A stretch of 64,000 nt of DNA, taken from the NCBI RefSeq assembly GCF_013466425.1, contig NZ_CP059165.1:620001-684000 (forward strand). The letters are read 5' to 3'. The DNA comes from Mycobacterium vicinigordonae. Lineage in GTDB: Bacteria > Actinomycetota > Actinomycetes > Mycobacteriales > Mycobacteriaceae. Positions 29,330-38,155 of this stretch are shown piece by piece (position 1 is the stretch's first letter; the number at the start of each line of letters is the position of its first letter). Under the pieces are notes generated by a model. That model did not search any database. It saw only the letters and a list, made by a program, of their open reading frames with translations, and was not told the DNA's origin. The position numbers were made by a program, and so were the translations under genes.

Positions 29330-31036
29330 ATGCTGCTCAACCCAAACAAGCTGCAACGCAAGTACCCCGATGCTCGTTCGGCGGAGATCATGCAGGCCAC
29401 GGTGGACTTTTTCGAGGGCCGCGGTAAAGCCAAGCTCAAGCACGACGATCACAACCGCGTCTGGTATTCGGAGTTCCTCGACCACATCGCGCAGCACCGC
29501 ATCTTCGCCTCGCTGCTCACTCCTGCCGAATACGGTGCGGCCGACGCGCGCTGGGACACCTACCGGATCAGCGAGTTCGCCGAGATTATCGGCTTCTACG
29601 GGTTGAGCTACTGGTACCCCTTCCAGGTGACGGCCCTTGGCCTGGGTCCGATCTGGATGAGCGACAACGAGGACGCCAAGCGCAAGGCCGCCGCCCAGCT
29701 AGAGCAAGGTGAGGTGTTCGCTTTCGGCCTGTCCGAGCAGGCCCACGGCGCCGACGTCTACCAGACTGACATGGTTCTGACGCCGTCCGAGCATGGCTGG
29801 ACCGCGTCTGGCGAGAAGTACTACATCGGCAACGCCAACGTCGCCCGCATGGTCTCGACGTTCGGCCGTATCGAGGACGGCTCCAAGGATCCCGAATACG
29901 TCTTCTTCGCCGCCGACTCGCAGCACGATCGCTACGAGTGCAAGAAGAATGTGGTGAATTCGCAGAACTACGTGGCGAATTACGCGCTGCACGAATACCC
30001 GGTCACCGAAGCGGACCTGCTACACCGCGGCATGGGCGCCTTCTACGCCGCTTTGAACACGGTCAACGTGTGCAAGTACAACCTGGGCTGGGGCGCGGTC
30101 GGCATGTGCACGCACGCTTTCTACGAGGCCATCACGCATGCCGCCAACCGTCACCTGTATGGCACTGTCGTCACGGACTTTAGCCACGTGCGCCGGCTGC
30201 TCGTCGATGCCTATGCGCGGTTGGTCGCGATGCGTCTGGTATGCACCCGGGCCTGCGACTACATGCGCAGCGCCTCGGCCGACGATCGTCGGTACCTGCT
30301 GTACAGCCCGCTGACCAAGGCCAAGGTCACCAGCGAGGGCGAGCGGGTGATGACCGCGCTATGGGATGTCATCGCGGCCAAGGGCGTGGAGAAGGACACC
30401 TTCTTCGAGACGGTTACCCGCGAGATCGGCCTGCTGCCCCGGTTGGAGGGCACCGTGCACATCAACATCGGGTTGCTGGCCAAATTCATGCCGAACTTCC
30501 TGTTCGCCCCGGACGCCGCGCTGCCGGTGATTGGCCGCCGCGACGAAGCCGCCGACGACACGTTCCTGTTCAACCAGGGGCCCACCGGAGGCCTGGGCAA
30601 GGTGCGGTTCCACGACTGGCGCGCGTCGTTCGACGCTTACGCTCACTTGCCGAATGTGGCGTTGTTGCGCCAGCAGGTTGACGTGCTGACCGAGATGCTG
30701 GCGTCGGCGACTCCGGATGCGCGACAGCAGAAGGACATTGACTTCGCATTCGGTGTCGGTCAGCTCTTCGCGTTGGTGCCGTATGCGCAACTCATTCTCG
30801 AAGAGGCGCCGCTGTCCGGAGTCGATGAGGCCCTGCTCGACGAGATCTTCGGCCTGCTGGTGCGCGACTTCAACAGTTACGCAGTCGAACTCAACGACAA
30901 GGCGGCCACTACCGCGGAGCAGGCCGCTTTCGCGCTGCGGATGATTCGCCGCCCGGCTCATGACCCGGCCCGCTACGACAAGGTGTGGCAGGAGCAGGTC
31001 CTGCCCCTCAACGGCGCCTATGAGATGCGGCCCTGA
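29330..31036 (+). CDS. fadE4: Acyl-CoA dehydrogenase FadE4
   Basis: FAD-dependent acyl-CoA dehydrogenase, 568 residues, matching Rv0231 in length. ATG 29330 follows AGGAG by 8 bases and gives MLLNPNKLQRKYPD; the longer open frame upstream (to 29045) is antisense to php and not credible. The FAD/substrate regions include FAFGLSEQAHGADVY and WTASGEKYYIGNANVARMVSTF, then NVCKYNLGWGAVGM. Located divergent from php, as in H37Rv. It would insert the trans-2 double bond in an acyl-CoA; chain length is unknown. Confidence 0.92.
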   Translation: MLLNPNKLQRKYPDARSAEIMQATVDFFEGRGKAKLKHDDHNRVWYSEFLDHIAQHRIFASLLTPAEYGAADARWDTYRISEFAEIIGFYGLSYWYPFQVTALGLGPIWMSDNEDAKRKAAAQLEQGEVFAFGLSEQAHGADVYQTDMVLTPSEHGWTASGEKYYIGNANVARMVSTFGRIEDGSKDPEYVFFAADSQHDRYECKKNVVNSQNYVANYALHEYPVTEADLLHRGMGAFYAALNTVNVCKYNLGWGAVGMCTHAFYEAITHAANRHLYGTVVTDFSHVRRLLVDAYARLVAMRLVCTRACDYMRSASADDRRYLLYSPLTKAKVTSEGERVMTALWDVIAAKGVEKDTFFETVTREIGLLPRLEGTVHINIGLLAKFMPNFLFAPDAALPVIGRRDEAADDTFLFNQGPTGGLGKVRFHDWRASFDAYAHLPNVALLRQQVDVLTEMLASATPDARQQKDIDFAFGVGQLFALVPYAQLILEEAPLSGVDEALLDEIFGLLVRDFNSYAVELNDKAATTAEQAAFALRMIRRPAHDPARYDKVWQEQVLPLNGAYEMRP

Positions 31037-31168
31037 CGCGCTCACGCGCCTACTTCATATGCTGCCGCCGAGTGTCCTCCTAGGTACGGTCAAGAGCCAC
31101 ATTTACCGGCATTTAGGGGACTCTCGTGAGGTGGCCGTCGGGGAGGCCCGACCGTCACGGCCCTAGTC

Positions 31169-31196
31169 TTGACTGTGAACCACGTCACAGTAGAAT
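31169..31196 (+). promoter_or_regulatory. SigA-type promoter of the TetR-R2lox operon
   Basis: -35 TTGACT (31169-31174) and -10 TAGAAT (31191-31196) with 16 bp between. The -10 overlaps the left end of the palindrome at 31195-31209. A GGGAGGCC ribosome site follows before ATG 31227. Confidence 0.7.
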
Positions 31197-31209
31197 GACC
31201 ACTGGTCAT
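31195..31209. promoter_or_regulatory. 15-bp palindromic operator
   Basis: ATGACCA-C-TGGTCAT is a perfect inverted repeat around one base. It covers the end of the -10 box and the predicted transcription start, 18 bp before the TetR start codon. Bound repressor would block initiation directly. Autoregulation by the TetR gene downstream is inferred from position. Confidence 0.72.
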
Positions 31210-31226
31210 ACGAAACGGGAGGCCAT

Positions 31227-31904
31227 ATGCCGACGGTCACTTGGGCCCGCGTCGACCCGGCTCGGCGCGCCGCCGTAATCGACGCCGCTGAGGCCGAGTT
31301 CGGTGCCCACGGCTTCTCCAACGGCAGCCTCAACGTCATCGCTCGCAAGGCCGGCGTCGCCAAGGGCAGCTTGTTCCAGTACTTCGCGGACAAACGCGAC
31401 CTCTATGCCTTCATCGCCGACGTCGCCAGCCAACGGGTGCGTGCCTTCGTGGAAGACGTCATCCGTGAAATCGACCCGAGCCGAACGTTTTTCGAGTTCC
31501 TCACCGAGCTGCTCGACGCCTGGGTCGCCTATTACGCCGAGCATCCAAGGGAACGCGCGTTGCACGCCGCGGCCACCTTGGAGGTCGACACCGATGCCCG
31601 GATCAGCGTGCGCAACGTCATCCACCGCCACTATCTAGAAGTGCTGCGTCCACTGGTGACTGAGGCACACAGGCGTGGCGACCTGCGCCCCGATTCCGAC
31701 ACCGACGCGTTGCTGTCGCTGCTGCTGATGATTTTCCCGCACCTGGCGCTGGCCCCGTACATGCGTGGCCTGGACCCTATCCTCGGCCTCGACGAGCCCA
31801 CCCCCGAACAACCTGCGCTAGCCGTGCGCCGCCTGGTCGCCGTGCTGTCGGCCGCCTTCGCCGCACAGACGCCTGCACCGGTCCGAACGAAGGAGATCCG
31901 ATGA
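31227..31904 (+). CDS. TetR family regulator (Rv0232-like)
   Basis: 225-residue repressor with N-terminal HTH ([22 protein letters not shown], residues about 31-52). Start ATG 31227 with GGGAGG 5-6 bases before. Its stop overlaps the start of the R2lox gene (ATGA at 31901-31904), making a two-gene operon under a promoter that overlaps a palindromic operator. It very likely senses a ligand tied to R2lox function and represses both genes. Ligand unknown. Confidence 0.92.
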   Translation: MPTVTWARVDPARRAAVIDAAEAEFGAHGFSNGSLNVIARKAGVAKGSLFQYFADKRDLYAFIADVASQRVRAFVEDVIREIDPSRTFFEFLTELLDAWVAYYAEHPRERALHAAATLEVDTDARISVRNVIHRHYLEVLRPLVTEAHRRGDLRPDSDTDALLSLLLMIFPHLALAPYMRGLDPILGLDEPTPEQPALAVRRLVAVLSAAFAAQTPAPVRTKEIR

Positions 31905-32839
31905 TACGCACCCACACCGGCTCGATGGTAGCGGGCGGTCTCAACTGGGAAAGCTTGCCTCTCAAGCTATTTGCTGGTGGTAACGCCAAATTCTGGAATC
32001 CCGCCGACATCGATTTCTCACGCGACCGGCAGGACTGGGAGAACCTGACCGACGACGAGCGCGACTACGCGACGCGGCTGTGCGCGCAGTTCATCGCCGG
32101 CGAGGAAGCGGTGACCCAGGACATCCAGCCGTTTATGGCCGCGATGCGGGCCGAGGGCCGGCTGGGCGACGAGATGTATTTGACTCAGTTCGCGTTCGAG
32201 GAGGCCAAACACGTCCAGGTGTTCCGCATGTGGCTGGACGCGGTCGGCATGACAAGCGACCTGAACAGCTACCTCGACCCGCTGCCCACCTACCGGGAAA
32301 TCTTCTACGACGAACTGCCGGATTGTCTCAACTCGTTGACCGACGACCCGTCGCCGGCCGCCCAGGTGCGCGCGTCGGTCACCTACAACCACATCGTCGA
32401 GGGCATGCTGGCGCTCACCGGGTACTACGCGTGGAACAAGATCTGCGTGGAGCGCGGCGTCTTGCCCGGGATGCAGGAGCTGATCCGGCGGATCGGAGAC
32501 GACGAGCGGCGCCACATGGCGTGGGGTACCTTCACCTGTCGTCGCCATGTCGCCGCCGACGACGCCAACTGGGACGTCTTCGAAGCGCGGATGAACGAGC
32601 TGATACCGATGGCGCTGCGCCTCACCCAAGAAGGCTTCGCCCTGTACGGGGACGAGCCTCCGTTCGGCCTGTCGCCCGACGAGATCCTGCAGTACTCCAC
32701 CGATAAAGGGCTGCGACGGTTCGGCACCATCAGCAGTGCCCGCGGGCGCCCGGTCGGTGAGATCGACCTGGATTACTCGCCGGTGCAGCTCGAGGACGAC
32801 TTCGCCGACGAGGACGCCCGGGCGTTGGCCGGCGTTTAA
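31901..32839 (+). CDS. nrdB: R2-like ligand-binding oxidase (R2lox), annotated NrdB in older work
   Basis: 312-residue ferritin-like di-metal protein, orthologue of Rv0233. It is not a working ribonucleotide reductase R2 but a ligand-binding oxidase with a Mn/Fe cofactor. All six metal ligands are at the positions known for the M. tuberculosis protein: E68, E101, H104, E167, E202 and H205. The residues forming the Val-Tyr ether cross-link are also kept (V71 and Y162). It binds a long-chain fatty-acid-like ligand in the known structure. Translationally coupled to the TetR gene, so expression is probably induced by that regulator's ligand. Confidence 0.95.
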   Translation: MIRTHTGSMVAGGLNWESLPLKLFAGGNAKFWNPADIDFSRDRQDWENLTDDERDYATRLCAQFIAGEEAVTQDIQPFMAAMRAEGRLGDEMYLTQFAFEEAKHVQVFRMWLDAVGMTSDLNSYLDPLPTYREIFYDELPDCLNSLTDDPSPAAQVRASVTYNHIVEGMLALTGYYAWNKICVERGVLPGMQELIRRIGDDERRHMAWGTFTCRRHVAADDANWDVFEARMNELIPMALRLTQEGFALYGDEPPFGLSPDEILQYSTDKGLRRFGTISSARGRPVGEIDLDYSPVQLEDDFADEDARALAGV

Positions 32840-32882
32840 CTCGGTCAGCCTGGGCCGCGGGTCTCAATCGTAGAGGGACTTG

Positions 32883-34130
32883 TTACTGGCGGTTCCCCAT
32901 GACTCCGTGTGGCCGGGTGGAGCATCGGAGGTCGTGATCGGATAGCGATAGGTCGGTGGCGGCCGTTCGGAGCGGGGCCTGTAACAGATGGAGGAGCCCG
33001 AGTCGCTGCAGCCACGGCACAACGATCAACCTGATGTTGCGGCGTAGCAACTGTCCTTGGGTGCGCGCTATCACGGTGGAGTCGGTGCGCAACGCCAAGT
33101 TCTGATTTTTTGTCACGTAGTCGCGGAGTCTCTGTTCGTAGGCGGCGAAGGCCGACTCAGGTCGGTCATTGCGGACGAGTTCACTGGCCAGCACGTAGCT
33201 GCCGGCGATCGCGATGCTGGTGCCCTGTCCAGATAGGAACGCTGGCGCGTAGGCGGCATCGCCGACTAGTGCGACCCGGCCACTGCTCCAGCGGTCCATG
33301 CGCACCTGGCTGACGGTGTCGAAGTAAAGGTCGTCTGCGCGTGGCAAGGTGTCAATGATTTCCGCTGTGCGCCAATGGTCCTCATGAAAGGCGCGGCGGA
33401 TGGTGCCGAGGATCTCGTCAGTGTCGTACCGGTTAACGGTGCCCGGGTGCGGGTGCACGAAGGCCAGGAATGCTCGGGTGGCGCCCCCATTTGCGGGACG
33501 CTCGACCATGGCGGTGCGTCCGGCGTGCGAGTACATGAAACCAGTTCCCGGAGCGAACATGTCAACGGGTAAATCCCAGATCGCCGCATAGGGTCCGAGG
33601 TAGTGGATGAATTGCGATTCATCGCCAAAGGCAAGACCGCGGACATTGGAGTGGATGCCATCGGCACCGATCACCACGTCGAATGTGGCGGGCGGATGGT
33701 GGTTGAAGGTGACGTCGACGCCGCTGTTGGTCTGGTTAAGGCTCGTGATCGAGTCGCCGAAGACATAGGTGGCCCGCTCGCGGCTCGCGCGGTACAGAAT
33801 TTCGCTGAGCACGCCCCGGGTAATTTCCACGTCACCGCTTCCGGGGTCGTTGGCGACCCGACCAATATCCACCGTGCTCAGCCGGTGTCCACCGGGGGAT
33901 AACACGGCAACCGGAACATGTCGGTAGTGCTCGGCCAGTATCTGGTCGTGCAGTCCCATCCGGCGCACGACATCGATTGCGGTGCCCCGAATGTCGACCG
34001 GGTAACCGCTGGTACGTAAGCGTTCGGCGCGCTCGATGACCGTGACCTGCCAGCCGGCCTCGGCTAGCCAGAAAGCCAAGACAGGTCCGCCGATGCTCGC
34101 TCCGGAGATCAAGGCACTGCGTGGGGTCAT
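32883..34130 (-). CDS. FAD-dependent monooxygenase (PHBH fold)
   Basis: Class A flavoprotein monooxygenase of 415 residues. The N-terminal FAD loop is ISGASIGGPVLAFWLAEAGWQV followed by an acidic end (IER); the DG motif is VIGADGIHSNVR; the GD motif is VALVGDAAYAPAFLSGQGTSIA. Such enzymes hydroxylate aromatics or inactivate drugs such as tetracycline and rifampicin. It is divergent from a TetR gene with an inverted repeat between, the usual arrangement of a drug- or aromatic-inducible monooxygenase. Not in the H37Rv order between Rv0233 and Rv0234c. Substrate unknown. Confidence 0.88.
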   Translation of the reverse strand: MTPRSALISGASIGGPVLAFWLAEAGWQVTVIERAERLRTSGYPVDIRGTAIDVVRRMGLHDQILAEHYRHVPVAVLSPGGHRLSTVDIGRVANDPGSGDVEITRGVLSEILYRASRERATYVFGDSITSLNQTNSGVDVTFNHHPPATFDVVIGADGIHSNVRGLAFGDESQFIHYLGPYAAIWDLPVDMFAPGTGFMYSHAGRTAMVERPANGGATRAFLAFVHPHPGTVNRYDTDEILGTIRRAFHEDHWRTAEIIDTLPRADDLYFDTVSQVRMDRWSSGRVALVGDAAYAPAFLSGQGTSIAIAGSYVLASELVRNDRPESAFAAYEQRLRDYVTKNQNLALRTDSTVIARTQGQLLRRNIRLIVVPWLQRLGLLHLLQAPLRTAATDLSLSDHDLRCSTRPHGVMGNRQ

Positions 34131-34198
34131 AACGTCGGCTCCTTAAGGTCGGTCACCTGACCAGGATCCGGAGGCTGCGGACCGCCCTATAGCGCTTT

Positions 34199-34216
34199 AG
34201 CAACAGAGTTGTTGCT
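34199..34216. promoter_or_regulatory. Inverted repeat between monooxygenase and TetR genes
   Basis: AGCAACA-gagt-TGTTGCT: 7-bp perfect arms with a 4-bp spacer, 40 bp before the TetR start and about 70 bp before the monooxygenase start. A shorter repeat, GGTCA-cc-TGACC, lies at 34151-34162 near the monooxygenase start. The first is the likelier TetR operator. Confidence 0.6.
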
Positions 34217-34255
34217 TATCGTCTCGACGGTAGCAGTGGGCAGTAGACTACACAA

Positions 34256-34876
34256 GTGTCCTCTAAACAACCCGCAGGACTTCGACGCCGCGGCGCCGCG
34301 CTGGAGTCTGCGATCTTGGACGCGGGTTGGGAACAACTGCTTGAGTCCGGCTACGAACGCTTCACCATCGAAGCCGTCGCTGAAAGGTCGTCGTCGGCCC
34401 GGTCGGTGTTGTACCGGCGCTGGGCGTCACGGTTGGAACTGCTCGAGGCGGTGGTGCGCCGCCGCGGCGAAATCGACAGAATCCCGATCCCGGACACCGG
34501 AACCCTGCGCGATGACCTCCTGGCAGTCCTCACCGAGTTCAACGACCGGCGCTCCCGCATCATCGGCTTGATCACCGTGCGCATCGGCGCATACTACGAC
34601 GAGTCGGGCGGATCACCGGAGGAGCTGCGGAAGTGGTTTCTGCCCGACGGCCCAACCGGCATGGAGACACTTGTCAGGCGGGCGGTTGCCCGCGGCGAGC
34701 TCACCGCGATGCCGCCACCACGCATCGTGGCGCTGCCAGTCGACCTGCTCCGCCATGAAATGTTTATGACAATGACGGCTGCCTCGGCGCAAACCATAGT
34801 CGAGATCGTCGACGACATATTCCTGCCGCTGGCAACGAATTTCGGAAAGAATAAGCCACCAGGCCGATCCGCATGA
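34256..34876 (+). CDS. TetR family regulator
   Basis: 206-residue repressor starting at GTG 34256. The HTH is FTIEAVAERSSSARSVLYRRWASR (about residues 36-59). The C-terminal domain (RWASRLELLEAVV... and LLRHEMFMTMTAAS) is of the AcrR/TetR_C type. It is divergent from the FAD monooxygenase gene and probably represses it. No other regulated gene is evident nearby. Confidence 0.9.
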   Translation: MSSKQPAGLRRRGAALESAILDAGWEQLLESGYERFTIEAVAERSSSARSVLYRRWASRLELLEAVVRRRGEIDRIPIPDTGTLRDDLLAVLTEFNDRRSRIIGLITVRIGAYYDESGGSPEELRKWFLPDGPTGMETLVRRAVARGELTAMPPPRIVALPVDLLRHEMFMTMTAASAQTIVEIVDDIFLPLATNFGKNKPPGRSA

Positions 34877-35021
34877 CTGCGCTGAGCATGCTTTCGCGCG
34901 AGCGTGTGGGCGCCACTCCTAAAACGCCTCGTGGCGGCCGTAGCCCCGGGTCCGAAAGATGGTCGACCTATACGAAGCGGCTTTCGGGCGCGACTTGGTG
35001 ACTGTGTCCGACTCGTTCCTG

Positions 35022-36398
35022 CTAGCCCACCCACACCGTCTTGGCGTTGCAGAACTCCCGGATTCCCAGGCCGGCCAACTCGCGGCCGTAGCCAGACCGC
35101 TTAATCCCGCCGAACCCTAGCTCGGGGTAGGACACCGTCATACCGTTGATGAACACCTGGCCGGCCTCGATGTCGTCGATGAAGCGTTGCTGCTCGGCCG
35201 GGTCCTGCGTCCACGCGTTGGAGCCGAGCCCGAAGGTCGTGGCGTTGGCGATCTCGATGGCTTCGTCGATGTCGGCCGCGCGGTACATCGAGGCGACCGG
35301 CCCGAATACCTCTTCGGTGTAAAGCGCCATGCCCTTGGTGATGTCGGTGATCACCGTCGGTGGGTAGAACCACCCCGGCCGGTCGGGCCGTTCGCCACCG
35401 AGGCGAACCTTCGCGCCGGCGGCGACTGCGTCGTCGACCTGCTTGGCGATCTCGTCGCGGCCGGACTCGGTGGCCAGCGGACCAACATCGGTGTCCGGGT
35501 CGGTCGGATCCCCGACCTTGAGGGCCTGCATCTGTTCGACGAACTTGTCCACGAATGCGTCGTAGATGTCGGTGTGCACGATGAATCTCTTTGCCGCGAT
35601 GCAGGATTGGCCGTTGTTCTGCACCCGCGCTTTGACCGCGGTCTTGACCGCGTCGTCCAGCGGCGCCGACGGCATCACGATGAACGGGTCGCTGCCGCCG
35701 AGTTCGAGCACCGTGGGCTTGATCTCGTCGCCGCAGATTGCGGCGACGGCCTGGCCGGCCGGCTCGCTGCCGGTCAGGGTGGCGGCCGCGACGCGCGGGT
35801 CACGCAGGATGCGCTCGACAGCGCTCGACGAGACGAGCAGCGTTTGGAAACACCCGTCCGGGAACCCGCCGCGGGCGATCACATCGGACAGATACAGCGC
35901 GGACTTCGGCACGTTGGAGGCGTGCTTGAGGATGCCGACGTTGCCCGCCATTAGGGCGGGAGCGGCGAATCGGACCGCCTGCCACAGCGGAAAGTTCCAC
36001 GGCATCACGGCCAGCACCACCCCGAGTGGCTGGTAGCGCACGTAGGCCTTCTTCGCGCCCACAGCGGCGGCATCGGCCGGTTCGTCGGCCAGCAACTTCT
36101 CGGCGTTTTCAGCGTAGTAGCGAAATCCCTTGGCGCACTTGAGTGTCTCCGCTTTAGCCGACCCGAGTGTCTTGCCCATCTCCAGGGTCATCATGGCTGC
36201 GACGTCGTCGGCTTCTTTCTCCAGCAGGTCGGCGGTCGCGTTTGCCCACTCGGCTCGCTGGGCATAAGTGGTCGAATGGCGGTAGTCGAGAAAGCGCTCG
36301 TGTGCGCGGGCGATCGCCGCGTCCACTTCGTCGTCGGTGGCCGCGGTGAAGGTTTCGACGGTCTCGCCGGTAGCCGGGTTGATGGTGGCGATGGGCAC
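35022..36398 (-). CDS. gabD1: Succinate-semialdehyde dehydrogenase GabD1
   Basis: 458-residue ALDH orthologous by position and sequence to Rv0234c. It oxidises succinic semialdehyde to succinate, feeding the TCA cycle in the variant route with alpha-ketoglutarate decarboxylase. N135 (PWNF), E232 (VLELGGSDPF) and C266 (NNGQSCIAAK) form the active site. GTG start at 36398 with AAGGAGGG about 5 bases upstream. The product is short at the N terminus compared with many ALDHs, which is usual for GabD1. It is divergent from the ThDP enzyme at 36479. Confidence 0.92.
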   Translation of the reverse strand: MPIATINPATGETVETFTAATDDEVDAAIARAHERFLDYRHSTTYAQRAEWANATADLLEKEADDVAAMMTLEMGKTLGSAKAETLKCAKGFRYYAENAEKLLADEPADAAAVGAKKAYVRYQPLGVVLAVMPWNFPLWQAVRFAAPALMAGNVGILKHASNVPKSALYLSDVIARGGFPDGCFQTLLVSSSAVERILRDPRVAAATLTGSEPAGQAVAAICGDEIKPTVLELGGSDPFIVMPSAPLDDAVKTAVKARVQNNGQSCIAAKRFIVHTDIYDAFVDKFVEQMQALKVGDPTDPDTDVGPLATESGRDEIAKQVDDAVAAGAKVRLGGERPDRPGWFYPPTVITDITKGMALYTEEVFGPVASMYRAADIDEAIEIANATTFGLGSNAWTQDPAEQQRFIDDIEAGQVFINGMTVSYPELGFGGIKRSGYGRELAGLGIREFCNAKTVWVG

Positions 36399-36478
36399 GC
36401 GGGCCCTCCTTCGTTCAGTGGGTTCTCGGAACGTCCACCATCTAGCCTGCCACTATTCTCAGCACCGGGAGGTGGCGG

Positions 36479-38122
36479 ATGAGCACAGCGGCCCAACTGA
36501 TGGTCAAGTGCCTGGAAAACGAGGGGGTGGAGGTCGTCTTCGGGATTCCCGGGGAAGAGAACATCCGCTTTATCCAGGCGTTGGCGCGCTCGCAGATCCG
36601 CTACGTGCTCACCCGTCACGAGCAGGCCGCGGCGTTCATGGCCGAGATGTATGGCCGGGTCACTGGTCGCGCCGGTGTAGTTTCGGCAACCCTGGGGCCG
36701 GGGGCGATCAATATGCAACTCGGCGTGGCCGACGCCACCACCAACAGCACACCGGTCGTCGCCATCTCGGCGCAGGTCGGTCAGGACCGCGAGTACAAGG
36801 AATCCCACCAGTACGTGGATCTGGTGTCGATGTTCGCTCCGATCACCCGCTGGTCGGCCCCGATTCCCACGCCGCATGCGATACCCGAGATGGTCCGCAA
36901 GGCGTTCAAGGTCGCCGAGACCGAGCGCCCGGCCGCGGTGTACCTGGCGGTGCCGGAACATATCGACGAGGACGACTCCGATTACGAGTTGAAACCCTTG
37001 CCCCGCAATGTTGTTCGTGCCGACGCGCCGGCCGCCCGGCAGGTGGCCCGCGCGGTCGACATCCTGCGCGAGGCGCAGCGTCCGGTGGTGCTGGCCGGCC
37101 ACGGCGCCGCCCGCAGCGACGCCACTGCGGCGTTGGTTCGGTTCGCCGAGAAGCTTGGCGTCAAGGTGGCTAACAGCTTTCACGGCAAGGGCGTGATGCC
37201 CGACGATCACCCGAACAGCATCGGCACGCTGGGCTTCATGCGACACGACTACGTCAACTTCGGGTTCGACAACGCCGACGTGGTGATCGCGGTTGGCTAC
37301 GAGCTGCAAGAGTTCGACCCGGTCCGGATCAACCCGGAGGCCGACAAGAAGATCATCCACATTCATCGCTTCCCAGCCGAGGTTGACGTGCACTACTCGG
37401 TCGAGGTGGGCATCATCGGCGACATCAGCGAGTCGCTCGACGCGGTTGCCGACGCGCTCGATGGGCACAGCTTCCCCGACGCCGACGTACCTGGGTCTGG
37501 CTTACTGGCTGAGGAATTCGCGCGGGGACAACAAGATTCACGTTTCCCGCTGGCACCGCAGCGGGTGGTCGCGGACACGCGCGCGGCGTTGGGGCGATCC
37601 GACGTGGTGCTAGTCGACACCGGGGCGACCAAAATGTGGATGGCACGGCTGTACCCGACGTTCGAGCGCAACACCTGCCTGATCTCAAACGGTTTGTCCA
37701 CCATGGGTTTTGCTCTTCCTGGTGCCTTAGGTGTCAAGCTGGCCCGGCCGCGGGCCAAGGTGCTGGCCGTGGTCGGCGACGGCGCATTCCTGATGAACTC
37801 CCAGGAGATCGAGACCGCGGTGCGCGAGAAGATCCCGCTTGTGGTGCTGATCTGGGAAGACGGCGGATACGGGCTGATCGAGTGGAAGATGGACCTCGAA
37901 CTCGGCGACCACTATTACGTGAAGTTCGGCAACCCCGACATCGTGAGTTACGCGGAAAGCTTCGGCGCCAAGGGATATCGGATCAGCAGCGCTGACGAGT
38001 TGTTGCCGACGCTGCGGGCCGCGCTGAACGACGACGGGGTGTCGCTGATTGCTTGTCCGGTCGACTATTCGGAGAACCTGCGGTTGACCGACCGACTCGG
38101 GGAGTTGGACGAGACGCTGTAG
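36479..38122 (+). CDS. ThDP-dependent enzyme, acetolactate synthase-like
   Basis: 547-residue protein with PYR, central and PP domains of the acetohydroxyacid synthase/pyruvate oxidase family. The catalytic glutamate is in TRHEQAAAFMA (near residue 48). The ThDP-binding motif begins GDGAFLMNSQEIETA (near 433) and ends with WEDGGYGLIEW, where most relatives have an Asn-Asn/Asn-Asp pair. Start ATG 36479 after GGGAGGTGGCGG. No regulatory subunit gene lies beside it, so a catabolic AlsS-type role or another 2-oxo acid condensation is more likely than branched-chain amino acid synthesis. Divergent from gabD1; absent from the H37Rv order here. Confidence 0.82.
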   Translation: MSTAAQLMVKCLENEGVEVVFGIPGEENIRFIQALARSQIRYVLTRHEQAAAFMAEMYGRVTGRAGVVSATLGPGAINMQLGVADATTNSTPVVAISAQVGQDREYKESHQYVDLVSMFAPITRWSAPIPTPHAIPEMVRKAFKVAETERPAAVYLAVPEHIDEDDSDYELKPLPRNVVRADAPAARQVARAVDILREAQRPVVLAGHGAARSDATAALVRFAEKLGVKVANSFHGKGVMPDDHPNSIGTLGFMRHDYVNFGFDNADVVIAVGYELQEFDPVRINPEADKKIIHIHRFPAEVDVHYSVEVGIIGDISESLDAVADALDGHSFPDADVPGSGLLAEEFARGQQDSRFPLAPQRVVADTRAALGRSDVVLVDTGATKMWMARLYPTFERNTCLISNGLSTMGFALPGALGVKLARPRAKVLAVVGDGAFLMNSQEIETAVREKIPLVVLIWEDGGYGLIEWKMDLELGDHYYVKFGNPDIVSYAESFGAKGYRISSADELLPTLRAALNDDGVSLIACPVDYSENLRLTDRLGELDETL

Positions 38123-38155
38123 TGGCCCGATCCGGCGCCGCCCCGCCTGCGTTGG

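Noticed and set aside
28153..29439. Longer Php protein from 29439
   Set aside because: The added 102 residues overlap the fadE4 start on the other strand and are unlike the family; GTG 29133 gives the known 326-residue length.
34877..35021. Terminator or small gene between the TetR gene and gabD1
   Set aside because: No strong hairpin with a U-run and no credible reading frame was found.
36191..37468. 425-codon minus-strand frame over the acetolactate synthase-like gene
   Set aside because: It is antisense to a clear ThDP enzyme and has His/Arg/Val-rich shadow composition; the plus-strand motifs are real.
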